The notes beneath the pieces were generated by a model. That model saw nothing but the letters and a program-made list of their open reading frames with translations, was not told where the DNA came from and did not search any database. A program made the position numbers and the translations under genes. Source: Phycisphaerae bacterium (lineage in GTDB: Bacteria; Planctomycetota; Phycisphaerae; UBA1845; UTPLA1). Taken from it: a stretch of DNA of 64,000 nt. Each line of letters opens with the position of its first letter. Position 1 is the first letter of the stretch. The stretch covers positions 62,001 to 126,000 of the forward strand of contig JAKLKO010000001.1 in assembly GCA_023150615.1 (NCBI GenBank). Direction: 5' to 3'. This document shows, one piece after another, positions 25,825 to 35,164 of the stretch.

Positions 25825-26736
25825 TCAGTTGAAAAACGACAACAATCGACGAAAGAACCCCCCGTCATGTCCTCCTACGACGGCCCCCGAGTCCAGCCTC
25901 GCCGCCAATGCTGAAAACGCGGTCGCTGTGCCCGATCCGGCGTGCCGTTCCACCAGCGGGACGCGCCGCCGCACTGCATCCGGCACACGATCATCCCGAA
26001 GCAATACGCCCGCCGGATGTACGGCGCGACCGAGGAACCGGGCCGCCACCTCCGAAATCCGCTCCGAGACCGCACGACCCTCGCCGCGATCTCGGACCAT
26101 GTTCACGAGCAGGTGCAGCATCGGGCAGCGGCATCGCCCGGCGACGATCTTGATAAGCGCGTACGCGTCCGTCATGGCCGGCGGCTCCGGAGTCGTCACC
26201 ACGAGCAACTCGTCCGCCGCCGCGGCGAACGCAACCACGTTCTCCGACACACCCGCGCCGCAGTCGATTACCAGCACGTCGAACTCGCGCTCGAGCTCCG
26301 CCAGCGCATCGAGAATTCGTCCTCGATCGGCCGCCGAGAGATCGGCCACCTCCGGCAGACCCGATGCCCCCGGCACGAAATGCAGCGAGCCGCCGGCTGC
26401 ATTGCCCCTTCCACTCAACACGATGCGCATCACGACGTCGGCCAGCGCCCGGCCCCCGGTTGCCACCTGCGCCAACCCCGCGCGCGGCGCGACGTTGAGC
26501 AACAAATCGGCGTTGGCCGTGCCCAGGTCGGCATCGACCAGCAGCACGCGCCGCCCGCGACGCGCCAGGCACACGGCGAGGTTGACCGCGACGTTCGTCT
26601 TGCCGACGCCGCCCTTGCCGCTCGCCACCGCGATGACTCGGCCGCGACGATGCCGCGTCGAGCCGGGCCGCGCCGCGCCGGCCGTCTCGACCAGCCGCCG
26701 CAATTCGCTCGCCTGATCGGCCGTCGCCGCATTCAT
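25825..26736 (-). CDS. flhG: Flagellar number regulator FlhG (MinD-like ATPase)
   Basis: FlhG (FleN/YlxH) limits flagellar number, working with FlhF. The 303-residue protein has the deviant Walker A ASGKGGVGKTNVAVNLAV at about 40, the switch VLLVDADLGTANADLLLNV, and FDVLVIDCGAGVSENVVAFAAAADELLVVTTPE, typical of MinD-family ATPases. A C-terminal amphipathic FFRRLLSFFN may be the membrane-targeting helix. The start overlaps the flhF stop by four bases. Its N-terminal 28 residues are Ala/Thr/Arg-rich and may carry the FlhF-activating motif. Confidence 0.93.
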   Translation of the reverse strand: MNAATADQASELRRLVETAGAARPGSTRHRRGRVIAVASGKGGVGKTNVAVNLAVCLARRGRRVLLVDADLGTANADLLLNVAPRAGLAQVATGGRALADVVMRIVLSGRGNAAGGSLHFVPGASGLPEVADLSAADRGRILDALAELEREFDVLVIDCGAGVSENVVAFAAAADELLVVTTPEPPAMTDAYALIKIVAGRCRCPMLHLLVNMVRDRGEGRAVSERISEVAARFLGRAVHPAGVLLRDDRVPDAVRRRVPLVERHAGSGTATAFSALAARLDSGAVVGGHDGGFFRRLLSFFN

Positions 26737-27983
26737 GCGACGGACCCCGATCCGATAACCGTGACCGACTCCGCCCCGAGGATCAGCCGCGCAACCTCCG
26801 CCGCGTCCGCCACCGCGATGTCATTCGGCACCGACTGGCCCGTCGTCACGTACGACAATCGCCATCGGACCTTGTGGAGCACGTTCAGCACGACGCCGAA
26901 TCCGACCGCTTCGTCGAGCTTCGTGTAGAGAATTCGGTCAGCGCCAAGCTCCCCGAACGCCCGCACCGCCTCCAGCGACGCTGCCTCGTCGTGCGTCGAT
27001 GCGAGCACAAGGTGAACCTCGTCCGGTGACGCCTCGGCCAGAAGCGCTTTCAGTTCCGCGATCCGCGGCGCGTCCCGAGGTCCGCGTCCCGCCGTATCGA
27101 TAAAAATCGCATCGCAGTCCGACATCCGGCGCAGCGCCGCCCGCATCTCGTCCGCCGACGCGACCGCGGCGAACGGCACGTCGAGAATCTCCGCGTACGT
27201 CCTCAGTTGGTCGATCGCCGCGATTCGATAGTGATCGATCGTGATCAACCCGACCCGGCGCTCCTCGCGCAGCTTGGCATGCGCCGCCAGTTTCGCGATC
27301 GTCGTCGTCTTTCCCATGCCCGTCGGACCGACGAGGGCGATGCGCCGCGCGCCGTCCGGCTTCGAGGACGCAGCGGTCCCCGTCGTCGGCACCATCGAGC
27401 CGATCTCCTCCATCAGCCGCTGCCGCACGGCGTCCGGCGAATCCGAATACGGCCGCAGGCGCTCCACGATTTCGCGCGCCAGCTCGTCGGCTACCTGGCG
27501 TCCGATTAGGTCCGTGTACGCCTCGACTAGCACGGTCGGCAGGTCCGGGCGCCGCGCCGCCCGGCATTCCGATTCCAGCCGCCCGATCGATTCGTAAACC
27601 GTCCGCAGCTCGCTCCGCACAAGCGATCTCATCGCGCTCACCAGGGTGTCGCGCTCCATCGGTGACGTCTCGCCGCGACCCGTCGTCAACGCGCCGGCCG
27701 ATTCGACACGCGGACGCGGACCCGGACGCTCGGCCCGCGGAGCCGCCGCGGATGCTCCGGTCATTGCTCGATCGGCCGTGGAGTGAGCCGGCGCTAAGGC
27801 GGCCGCCGGCATCGACCGTGCATCGGTCGCCGTGATCTCCACCATCCGCCGCGCGCAGATTCCGAACACGCCGCCGCGCCGGAGCGTCCGCGTATTCAGA
27901 ATCACCGCGTGTCGGCCGAGGTCCTCTTTCACGCGCAGGAGCGCGTCAGACATGGACCGCGCTTGGTACGTTCGCAGGCTCAT
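26733..27983 (-). CDS. flhF: Signal-recognition-type GTPase FlhF
   Basis: FlhF sets the site of flagellar assembly. The 416-residue protein begins SLRTYQARSMSDALLRVKEDLGRHAVILNTR, the FlhF N-terminal B domain, followed by a variable Pro/Ala/Arg linker, then the NG domain: GPTGMGKTTTIAKLAA (G1), TIDHYRIAAIDQLRTYAEIL, DTAGRGPRD (G3) and TKLDEAVGFG (G4). It overlaps flhG by four bases and the flhA 3' end by 38 bases. With FlhG it suggests a polar or otherwise controlled flagellum. Confidence 0.95.
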   Translation of the reverse strand: MSLRTYQARSMSDALLRVKEDLGRHAVILNTRTLRRGGVFGICARRMVEITATDARSMPAAALAPAHSTADRAMTGASAAAPRAERPGPRPRVESAGALTTGRGETSPMERDTLVSAMRSLVRSELRTVYESIGRLESECRAARRPDLPTVLVEAYTDLIGRQVADELAREIVERLRPYSDSPDAVRQRLMEEIGSMVPTTGTAASSKPDGARRIALVGPTGMGKTTTIAKLAAHAKLREERRVGLITIDHYRIAAIDQLRTYAEILDVPFAAVASADEMRAALRRMSDCDAIFIDTAGRGPRDAPRIAELKALLAEASPDEVHLVLASTHDEAASLEAVRAFGELGADRILYTKLDEAVGFGVVLNVLHKVRWRLSYVTTGQSVPNDIAVADAAEVARLILGAESVTVIGSGSVA

Positions 27984-30078
27984 GTTCCATCACCACCATT
28001 CCGTGCGTCTTTACGTCGAATCCGCGCACGATCTCGTTGTACGCCAGCACCGGGACCGACGGCAGCGCTGACTCGATCAGCCGCCGAAGCCACACGCGAA
28101 CCTGCGGCGAGCAGATCACGACCGGCTGCCGTCCTTCCGAGCGCGCCGCCGCCGCCTCCACCTCGTTTCGAACGGCCGCGACGAGTCGATGCGCCGCGAC
28201 CGGCGGAATCGTCAGATGCGTCCCTCGATCCGTCCGCTCCACGTGCGCGGCGACCAGGTCCTCGACCGTCGGATCGATCGTCACCGCATGAATCTGCCGC
28301 CCGTCGCCACGGTACGTCTGACAGATCGTCCGCGCCAGCGCGTTGCGCACGTACTCCGTCAGCACCTCGACGTCCTTCGTCCGCGGCGCCCAGTCGCACA
28401 GCGTCTCGAGGATCGTCTCGAGATCGCGAATCGGAACCCGCTCGCGCAAGAGCGCCTGAAGCACCTTTTGGACCTCGCCCGGCTTCATCACCTCAGGCAT
28501 CAGCTCCTCGACGATCTTCGACGACCGTTCCTTCAGGCTCTCCAGCAGCCGATTGAGCTCTTGCCGCGTCAGCAGGTCCGGTGCGTGCAGCTTGATCAGC
28601 TCGGTCAAGTGCGTCGCGAGCACCGCGCTCGCCTCGACCACCGTGTACCGGTTCGTCTCCGCCGTCGCGCGCGTCTCCGACGTCACCCACAACGCCGGCA
28701 GCCCGAAGGCCGGCTCGCGCGTCTCCACCCCCGCCACCGGCGAGGTCACGGCCCCCGAATCGATCGCGAGGTAGTGCCCAGGCATCAACTCCCCGCGCGC
28801 GACTTCGACCCCGCGCAACCGCACCGCGTACGCGTTCGGCTCCAATTGCAGGTTGTCCCGGATGCGGATCGGAGGAACGATCAACCCGAGCTCCGTCGCG
28901 ATCTGCCGCCGGATGTTCGTGATCCGGTCCAGCAGGTCCCCGCCGTGCTTGTGATCGACGAGCCGGATCAGTCCGTATCCGACCTCGAGCTCGATCGGAT
29001 CGACGGCGAGATACGACTCGACCTTCTCCGGCTCCCTTGGCACGGCCGCGGCGGCGCGGGCCTTCGCCGCTTCCGCAACGGCCGTCCGCCGCTGACCCCG
29101 ATTCAGCATCGCCGCCAGCGCCACACACCCGCCGCCGACCATCAGCAACGGCAACTTCGGCAACGGGGTCACCAGCAGCACGAGGATGAACCCGCCCGTC
29201 AGCAGGAACGAGATCGGCCGGCCCGTGATCTGGCTGATCAGCTCCTCGCCCGCATCCGTCCGCGCGGCCGAGCGCGTCACCAGCATGCCCGCGCCGACCG
29301 ACACCAGGAACGCCGGAATCTGCGCCACCAGTCCATCGCCGATCGACAGCTTCGCGAAGATCTCCAGCGACTGCATCAGGCCGAAGCCCTTTTCGACCAT
29401 GCCGATATAGACGCCGCCGATGATGTTGACGAGCGTGATGATCAGCGCCGCGATCGCGTCGCCGCGCACAAACTTGCTGGCGCCGTCCATCGCGCCGTAG
29501 AAATCCGCCTCGCGCGTGATCGCCTCCCGCCGGCGACGCGCTTCGTCTTCCTTGATGATCCCCGCGTTCAGGTCGGCGTCGATCGCCATCTGCTTGCCCG
29601 GCATGCCGTCCAGCGTGAAGCGCGCCGCCACTTCCGCGATCCGCGTCGCGCCCTTGGTGATCACCACGAATTGAATCACGGTGATGATCACGAAGATGAT
29701 CAGCCCTACGACCAGCGAGCCAGACGCCACGAACCCCGCGAACTCCTCGATGACCCGCCCGGCCGCCGCCGTCCCGCGGTCCGCGTTTGTCAGGATCAGC
29801 CGCGTCGTCGCCGTATTGAGCACCAGCCGCAGCAGCGTCAGCGCCAGCAGCAGCGATGGAAACGCGGAGAACTCGAGCGGCGTGTGGATGTACATCACCG
29901 TCAGGAGCACCGCCGCCGAGATCGTGATGTTCAGCAGAAGGAGAACGTCCAGCACCGGCGTCGGCAGCGGGATCAGGATGACGAAGATCAGCGAAATCGC
30001 TGCCATCGGCACGAGCATGCCGCGCCGCGTGTGCAGCCACGTCGCAATGGGGCCCTCAAGAAATGCCGTCTTCGCCAT
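27946..30078 (-). CDS. flhA: Flagellar export gate protein FlhA
   Basis: Largest export-gate subunit (710 residues). The N-terminal half has seven to eight membrane helices, with the conserved cytoplasmic FHIPEP region here represented by [31 protein letters not shown] and [19 protein letters not shown]. The C-terminal cytoplasmic domain, from about 350, ends in a run containing [18 protein letters not shown] and LAYNEI, typical of FlhA_C. Reads into flhF by 38 bases. Nothing is missing. Confidence 0.96.
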   Translation of the reverse strand: [710 protein letters not shown]

Positions 30079-30084
30079 TCGGTC

Positions 30085-31179
30085 TTACCTCGCCGTCACC
30101 GGCGCCGGCCGCCGCCGGATGCCCTCGCGCGATAGCGCGTAAACGTACGCCAGGACCTCGGCGACCGCCGCGTAGAACGACGCGGGGATCTCCTGACCCA
30201 CCTCGACCGACTTGAACAGCGCCTGCGCCAGCGGCTTGCGCTCGATGATCGGCACGCCGAACTCGATCGCGATCGCGCGGATCCGCTCCGCCATGTAGCC
30301 TTGCCCCTTCGCCACCACGCGCGGCGCGGGCATCGTCGCCGCGTCGTACCGGATCGCGATGGCCAGCTCCGTTGGGTTTGTCACGACCACGTCCGCCTTC
30401 GGAACGTCGTACCGCATACGCTGCATCGCGATCTGCAACTGAAGCTGCCGCCGGCGCTGCCGAACGATCGGATCACCCTCCATCCGCCGAAGCTCCTCCT
30501 TTACCTCCTCCTTCGTCATGCGCAGGTCCCGCTCGTGCTGGTACCGCTGCCAGAGGTAATCGAGAATCCCCAGGATCAGCAGCGCCACGCCCAGCCGCAG
30601 TGCGAAGTCGAACGTCAATCGCCCGAACAGCATGAAGTGCGATCGGCCGCCGACCTCGATCGCCCCGAGGATCGCCGGAACCTGCTCGCGGACCACGATC
30701 CACGCGATCCAGCACACCAGCGCCAGCTTCGCGAGATTCATGACGAGCTGGACCGCCGTCCGCGCGGAGAACAATCGCCCGAAGCCGCGCAGCGGGTTCA
30801 ATCGATCCAGCGTCGGCTGGAGCGGATGTCCGGTCATCAGAAATCCGACCTGCGCCACGTTCACCACGACGGCGATCAACAGCAGCGCCGCAAGCATCGG
30901 ACCGGCGGCCGACCCCGCGACCATCGCGACACGAAGCACATCCGTCCTCAGGTCCATCTCGAACCACGCCGACCGGTTCGAAGCGCCCATCTGATACGCC
31001 GCGTAATCCGCCAACACACGGACCATCTCCGGGCCGGTCCACCCCAGCAGCACCGTCCCGCCGAGCAGGATCGCCGCCGCCGACAGGTCGCTGCTCCGTG
31101 CGACCTGCCCGCGCTCGTGCGCTTCCTCGCGCCGGCGGGGCGTTGCGGGCTCCGTCCGATCCTGTGTCGTCTCCGCCAT
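30085..31179 (-). CDS. flhB: Flagellar export switch protein FlhB, NPTE variant
   Basis: FlhB switches the exporter from hook to filament substrates after self-cleavage. The 364-residue protein starts ETTQDRTEPATPRRREEAHERGQVARS, has four membrane helices and the cytoplasmic domain TKEEVKEELRRMEGDP. The autocleavage motif is N268-P269-T270-E271: Asn and Pro align with Salmonella N269-P270, but His is Glu. The tail after VTNPTE is normal length (about 95 residues), ending with a basic PVTAR. Six bases separate it from flhA. Confidence 0.95.
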   Translation of the reverse strand: MAETTQDRTEPATPRRREEAHERGQVARSSDLSAAAILLGGTVLLGWTGPEMVRVLADYAAYQMGASNRSAWFEMDLRTDVLRVAMVAGSAAGPMLAALLLIAVVVNVAQVGFLMTGHPLQPTLDRLNPLRGFGRLFSARTAVQLVMNLAKLALVCWIAWIVVREQVPAILGAIEVGGRSHFMLFGRLTFDFALRLGVALLILGILDYLWQRYQHERDLRMTKEEVKEELRRMEGDPIVRQRRRQLQLQIAMQRMRYDVPKADVVVTNPTELAIAIRYDAATMPAPRVVAKGQGYMAERIRAIAIEFGVPIIERKPLAQALFKSVEVGQEIPASFYAAVAEVLAYVYALSREGIRRRPAPVTAR

Positions 31180-31208
31180 CGCCGATCACGCCTCGCGCCC
31201 GTCGCGAC

Positions 31209-32015
31209 TCACTGAACCACCGCCGTCCGAACGCCCGTCGCGGACTGTTCGAGCACGCGACCCACCGAATCGAGGCTGTCCCACAGCACGCCGCCGAGCG
31301 GGCCGTCCGCGACGCTCATCGTCGCGGCCATCATCGCAATCGCGAGGACGATCTTCAGTCCGAACCCCACGCTCAGCATGTTGAACTGCGGCATCGTCCG
31401 CGTGAGCAGTCCCAGCGCCACGGTCGCCAGGAGCATGCTCAACATCGCCGGTCCCGCGAGCCGCAGCGCCAGATCGAAGATCGACTCCAGCAGCCCGGAG
31501 AAAAACGCCGCCGCCGATGCGTTCAGCTCGAACGACAACGGCGGGACCGTTTCCATGCTTCGCAGCACGACGTGCACGACCGCCAGATGTCCGCGGAGCG
31601 CAAGAAACAGCAGGGCCGCGATGAAGAACCAGATCTGCTCCAGCACGGTGCTCTCCGCGTCGTACAGCGGATTGAACACCGTGCCCAGCGTCAGGCCCGA
31701 CTGCAGCGCCACGACGTGCCCGGCGTACTGCGCGCCGAGGAAGATCACCGCGGCCGCCAGCCCGAGCAGCTCACCGATCGCGAGCTCGCCGATCAGCCCG
31801 GCGAGCGCCTGCGACAGCGTCAGTTCCTTCGGCAGTGCCGGCGCGACCGTCGGAAACACCATCGCGCTGATCGCCACGCACAACAGCGCACGCACCGCGA
31901 TCGGCAGCTCGATGCTCGACAGCAGCGGCACCGCCAGCACCATGCCGCCGACGCGCGCCAGCACGAGCATCCACCCCGGCAGCCAGATCGCGATCGTCGC
32001 CAACTCGAACGGCAC
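31209..32015 (-). CDS. fliR: Flagellar export gate protein FliR
   Basis: FliR joins FliP and FliQ to form the export gate channel. The 268-residue protein has about six membrane helices, a conserved RVGGMVLAVPLLSS region near residue 22-36 and LALRLAGPAMLSMLLATVALGLLTRTMPQFNMLSVGFGLKI, the signature segment (positions 170-215). Hydrophobic segments near the end complete the fold. It lies between fliQ and flhB with short gaps. Confidence 0.94.
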   Translation of the reverse strand: MPFELATIAIWLPGWMLVLARVGGMVLAVPLLSSIELPIAVRALLCVAISAMVFPTVAPALPKELTLSQALAGLIGELAIGELLGLAAAVIFLGAQYAGHVVALQSGLTLGTVFNPLYDAESTVLEQIWFFIAALLFLALRGHLAVVHVVLRSMETVPPLSFELNASAAAFFSGLLESIFDLALRLAGPAMLSMLLATVALGLLTRTMPQFNMLSVGFGLKIVLAIAMMAATMSVADGPLGGVLWDSLDSVGRVLEQSATGVRTAVVQ

Positions 32016-32027
32016 GTGCCGCCTCCC

Positions 32028-32294
32028 TCAGTTCGACCACGGTGATGACGACCACAGTTCCGTGGCGTATTCGATTGATCGCTGCGTCAACCACGGCAGG
32101 AACAACGCCGTCGCCACGAACATGGCGATGATCTTCGGCACGAAGCTCAGCGTCTGCTCCTGCAACTGCGTCACGGCCTGCAGCACGCTGATCACCAATC
32201 CGACGATCAATCCCACGACCATGATCGGCGCGGACAGGATCAGCGCCGCCATCAGCGCGCTCGTCCCCAGGTCCAGCGCCATCCGCACTTCCAT
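32028..32294 (-). CDS. fliQ: Flagellar export gate protein FliQ
   Basis: Small two-helix membrane protein of the export gate; 88 residues, the usual size. It has ALMAALILSAPIMVVGLIVGLVISVLQAVTQLQEQTLSFVPKI, with the family's typical LP/IVGL..s..QA.TQ.QE.TL.FVPK, then a second helix MFVATALFLPWL. Follows fliP by 18 bases on the minus strand. Confidence 0.95.
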   Translation of the reverse strand: MEVRMALDLGTSALMAALILSAPIMVVGLIVGLVISVLQAVTQLQEQTLSFVPKIIAMFVATALFLPWLTQRSIEYATELWSSSPWSN

Positions 32295-32312
32295 CGCGCG
32301 CTCCTGTCACTC

Positions 32313-33152
<840 letters not shown>

Positions 33153-33212
33153 CGCGCAACTCCTTTGCGCATCGGCCCGACGCCTCCGCGCGCCGAACGC
33201 CGCATCCCGCGA

Positions 33213-33908
33213 TCAACTCGCAAACGCACCCGTGCGAAATGCCCTCAACCGCTGCGACAGCGCGCGAACTGAACCGGCGACAACCCCCGTTTGCACGTCG
33301 CCCACCGCCCGCACCGGCTCCGCCGCGCCGCGCGCCAACTCGGCGTGCTCGCGCCGCAGAAACTGAGCAAACCGGGTGCTTGCCGATTGTGCACCGGCGC
33401 CCTCCAGCGCCGCCAGCAGCGTCGCGCTCTCCGCGTCGTCCGGAAGCTCGAGCAGCGTCTCCATCCGATCCGCGCTGACGCCGATCAGGACCAGCCGCCG
33501 CCCGACGCGCACGAGAAGCAGCGACTGCTTCGCCGACAATCCCTGCCGCGCCATAATGCGAATCGGTCCGTCGGATCGAACCCCCACACCGCGCGGCAGC
33601 AGCCGCCGAAGACCCAGCGCCGCCGCCCCGATCGTCGCCAACACCGCCAACGTCGGCCACAGCAGCGCCCACGTCCCGGACCGGGACGCACCCCGCTGCT
33701 TCACTCCGCCACCCGGCTGCGCCGCGCCGCGGCGCGGCGCAATCAAATGCTCCTCGATCGGACTTGCCGTGGAAATCGTAGCCTCACCGGCCGGCGGCAG
33801 GGCCGACGTCGGTAGATTGGCGCGAGCCGTTTCATCGGCGCGAAGTGCGCCGGCCGCTCCGACGGCCAGCGCAAGCGATATGACGATCGTTGTCCGCGGC
33901 TCCGCCAC
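33213..33908 (-). CDS. fliO: FliO-like flagellar biosynthesis protein
   Basis: FliO helps assemble the FliP ring. The 231-residue protein has an N-terminal signal-like segment (VVISLALAVGAAGALRAD), a Pro/Ala/Ser linker, a membrane helix ALLWPTLAVLATIGAAALGLRRLLP near 80-104, and a FliO cytoplasmic domain with RIMARQGLSAKQSLLLVRVGRRLVLIGVS (117-145). An extended C-terminal tail includes EHAELARGA. It lies between fliN and fliP with gaps of 21 and 60 bases. Identification rests on position and the FliO-type domain; the tail is poorly conserved. Confidence 0.85.
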   Translation of the reverse strand: MAEPRTTIVISLALAVGAAGALRADETARANLPTSALPPAGEATISTASPIEEHLIAPRRGAAQPGGGVKQRGASRSGTWALLWPTLAVLATIGAAALGLRRLLPRGVGVRSDGPIRIMARQGLSAKQSLLLVRVGRRLVLIGVSADRMETLLELPDDAESATLLAALEGAGAQSASTRFAQFLRREHAELARGAAEPVRAVGDVQTGVVAGSVRALSQRLRAFRTGAFAS

Positions 33909-33929
33909 GTCAACGCGCTCCCGTGTGTG

Positions 33930-34421
33930 TCAGTCGTGCACGTCCGCGTCCACGATCTCGCTGACCCGAACGCAGAAGTTGTCGTTGAGCACCAGGACCT
34001 CGCCGCGGGCCACAAGCCGATCGTTAACGTAAACGTCCACCGGATCGCCCGCGAGCTTGTCCAGTTCGACGACCGACCCCTCGCCCAGCCGCAGTACGTC
34101 GTCGACCAGCATCTGCGTGCGGCCGAGTTCGATCGACACGTTCAACTCCACGTCGCTGAGCAGGTCCACCGCCTCCCGGGCCGGCGTCGCGTCACCCTCA
34201 CCGAACGAGGGCAGCGAGTACGGCTTCGCCTCCACGACCGGCGCAGTCGCGTCTCCCGGGTTCCCCGAGACCGCCTCCTGCGTCGCCACTTCGGCGGCCG
34301 CATCGCCGGTCGCGGTCGTAGCAGGTTGACGCGCGTCGCCACCGGCGCTCTCGGCGCCGCTCGTCAGCGCTTCGCCGGGAACCGCAGCCCCATCCTGCTT
34401 GTCTGGTGTCTCACCTGGCAT
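33930..34421 (-). CDS. fliN: Flagellar switch protein FliN
   Basis: FliN forms the C-ring rim with FliM and binds export cargo. ATG 34421 (MPGETPDKQ) is preferred; the open frame reaches ATG-like codon 34502, overlapping fliL's end, and lacks similarity. The 163-residue protein has a long Ala/Thr/Pro-rich N-terminus and a C-terminal SpoA domain: LNVSIELGRTQMLVDDVLRLGEGSVVELDKLAGDPVDVYVNDRLVARGEV (positions 90-140). No fliM gene lies between fliL and fliN, unlike most bacteria. Follows fliL by 53 bases. Confidence 0.93.
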   Translation of the reverse strand: MPGETPDKQDGAAVPGEALTSGAESAGGDARQPATTATGDAAAEVATQEAVSGNPGDATAPVVEAKPYSLPSFGEGDATPAREAVDLLSDVELNVSIELGRTQMLVDDVLRLGEGSVVELDKLAGDPVDVYVNDRLVARGEVLVLNDNFCVRVSEIVDADVHD

Positions 34422-34474
34422 CACATTCCGCCAGCCCCGTCCCTGCCGGACGGCGGTCGTAGCAATCCCGCGTT

Positions 34475-35008
34475 TCAGAAGCCCGTCGGGTACGGTGTGC
34501 ACTCGGGAATCAGGATGCCCTGGATCGCCGACGCGTCGGCCACAAGCCGCGACAGCTCAAATTGGATCTGCCGACGGAGCGTCTCCAGACCGTCCTCCGA
34601 CAGGTGCGTGGGCTCAGCGCTGCGGATGATCCGCGCCACCGCGTCCTCGATCGACGCCTTCTTCTTCTCGATCGCCGACTTCACCGAGTCGGCCTTGTCC
34701 GACGCCACGCGCACGAACACCTTGATGCTGTACAGCACCGGCCGGCCGGACTTGACGTTCATCGCCCGGAGCTGCACCACCTCCAGCTCGGCGTCCTCCA
34801 TCGCCGGCTTCGACGCCGGCGCGAGCAACTCCGCCTCCGCCGCGTCGGGGTGCGAGCCGAACATCTTCATCACGCCGAAGATCGCCACCCCCTCGACGAC
34901 CATCACGGCCGCGACGATGCCGGTCACGCCGAGGCGCGATCGCTTCTTCGCCGGTTCCGCGGCGGCAGATTCTGCCGGTACGTTGGTTTCGTTGGTCTTC
35001 TCTGCCAT
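34475..35008 (-). CDS. fliL: Flagellar basal-body protein FliL
   Basis: FliL associates with stators at the basal body. The 177-residue protein has a cytoplasmic Lys/Arg N-terminus, a membrane helix GVTGIVAAVMVVEGVAIFGVMK near 27-48, and a periplasmic domain with YSIKVFVRVASDKADSVKSAIEKKKASIEDAVARIIRS. It follows flgE by 156 bases, and an exact GCCGATAA at 35056-35063 lies 47 bases before its ATG. Conservation is moderate but order and topology are typical. Confidence 0.85.
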   Translation of the reverse strand: MAEKTNETNVPAESAAAEPAKKRSRLGVTGIVAAVMVVEGVAIFGVMKMFGSHPDAAEAELLAPASKPAMEDAELEVVQLRAMNVKSGRPVLYSIKVFVRVASDKADSVKSAIEKKKASIEDAVARIIRSAEPTHLSEDGLETLRRQIQFELSRLVADASAIQGILIPECTPYPTGF

Positions 35009-35055
35009 GGGCCAGACCCGTCGATTGTCGCGTCAAACCGCGCAGGGCGCCGCGC

Positions 35056-35063
35056 TTATCGGC
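35056..35063 (-). promoter_or_regulatory. Sigma-28-like -10 (GCCGATAA) upstream of fliL
   Basis: On the minus strand GCCGATAA matches the FliA -10 consensus at all eight bases and lies 47 bases before the fliL ATG. There is no TAAA -35 at the usual 11-base spacing, so it is only a candidate. The 156-base flgE-fliL gap contains it and a palindrome at 35110-35122. Confidence 0.35.
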
Positions 35064-35109
35064 CCGCGCCGCCTGTTCCATCATCGACCGGCGCCGATGC
35101 ACGGGCCGT

Positions 35110-35122
35110 GGCAATAATTGCC
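35110..35122. repeat. Perfect palindrome GGCAATAATTGCC
   Basis: A 13-base palindrome (six-base arms around a central A) in the flgE-fliL intergenic gap, more AT-rich than its surroundings. Could be a small operator; unidentified. Confidence 0.3.
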
Positions 35123-35164
35123 GCGATGCGCAGGATTTGCCGGGCCGCCCGCCGCACACGCCGA

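Noticed and set aside
28189-30135. 648-codon frame on the plus strand
   Set aside because: Antisense to flhA; no motif.
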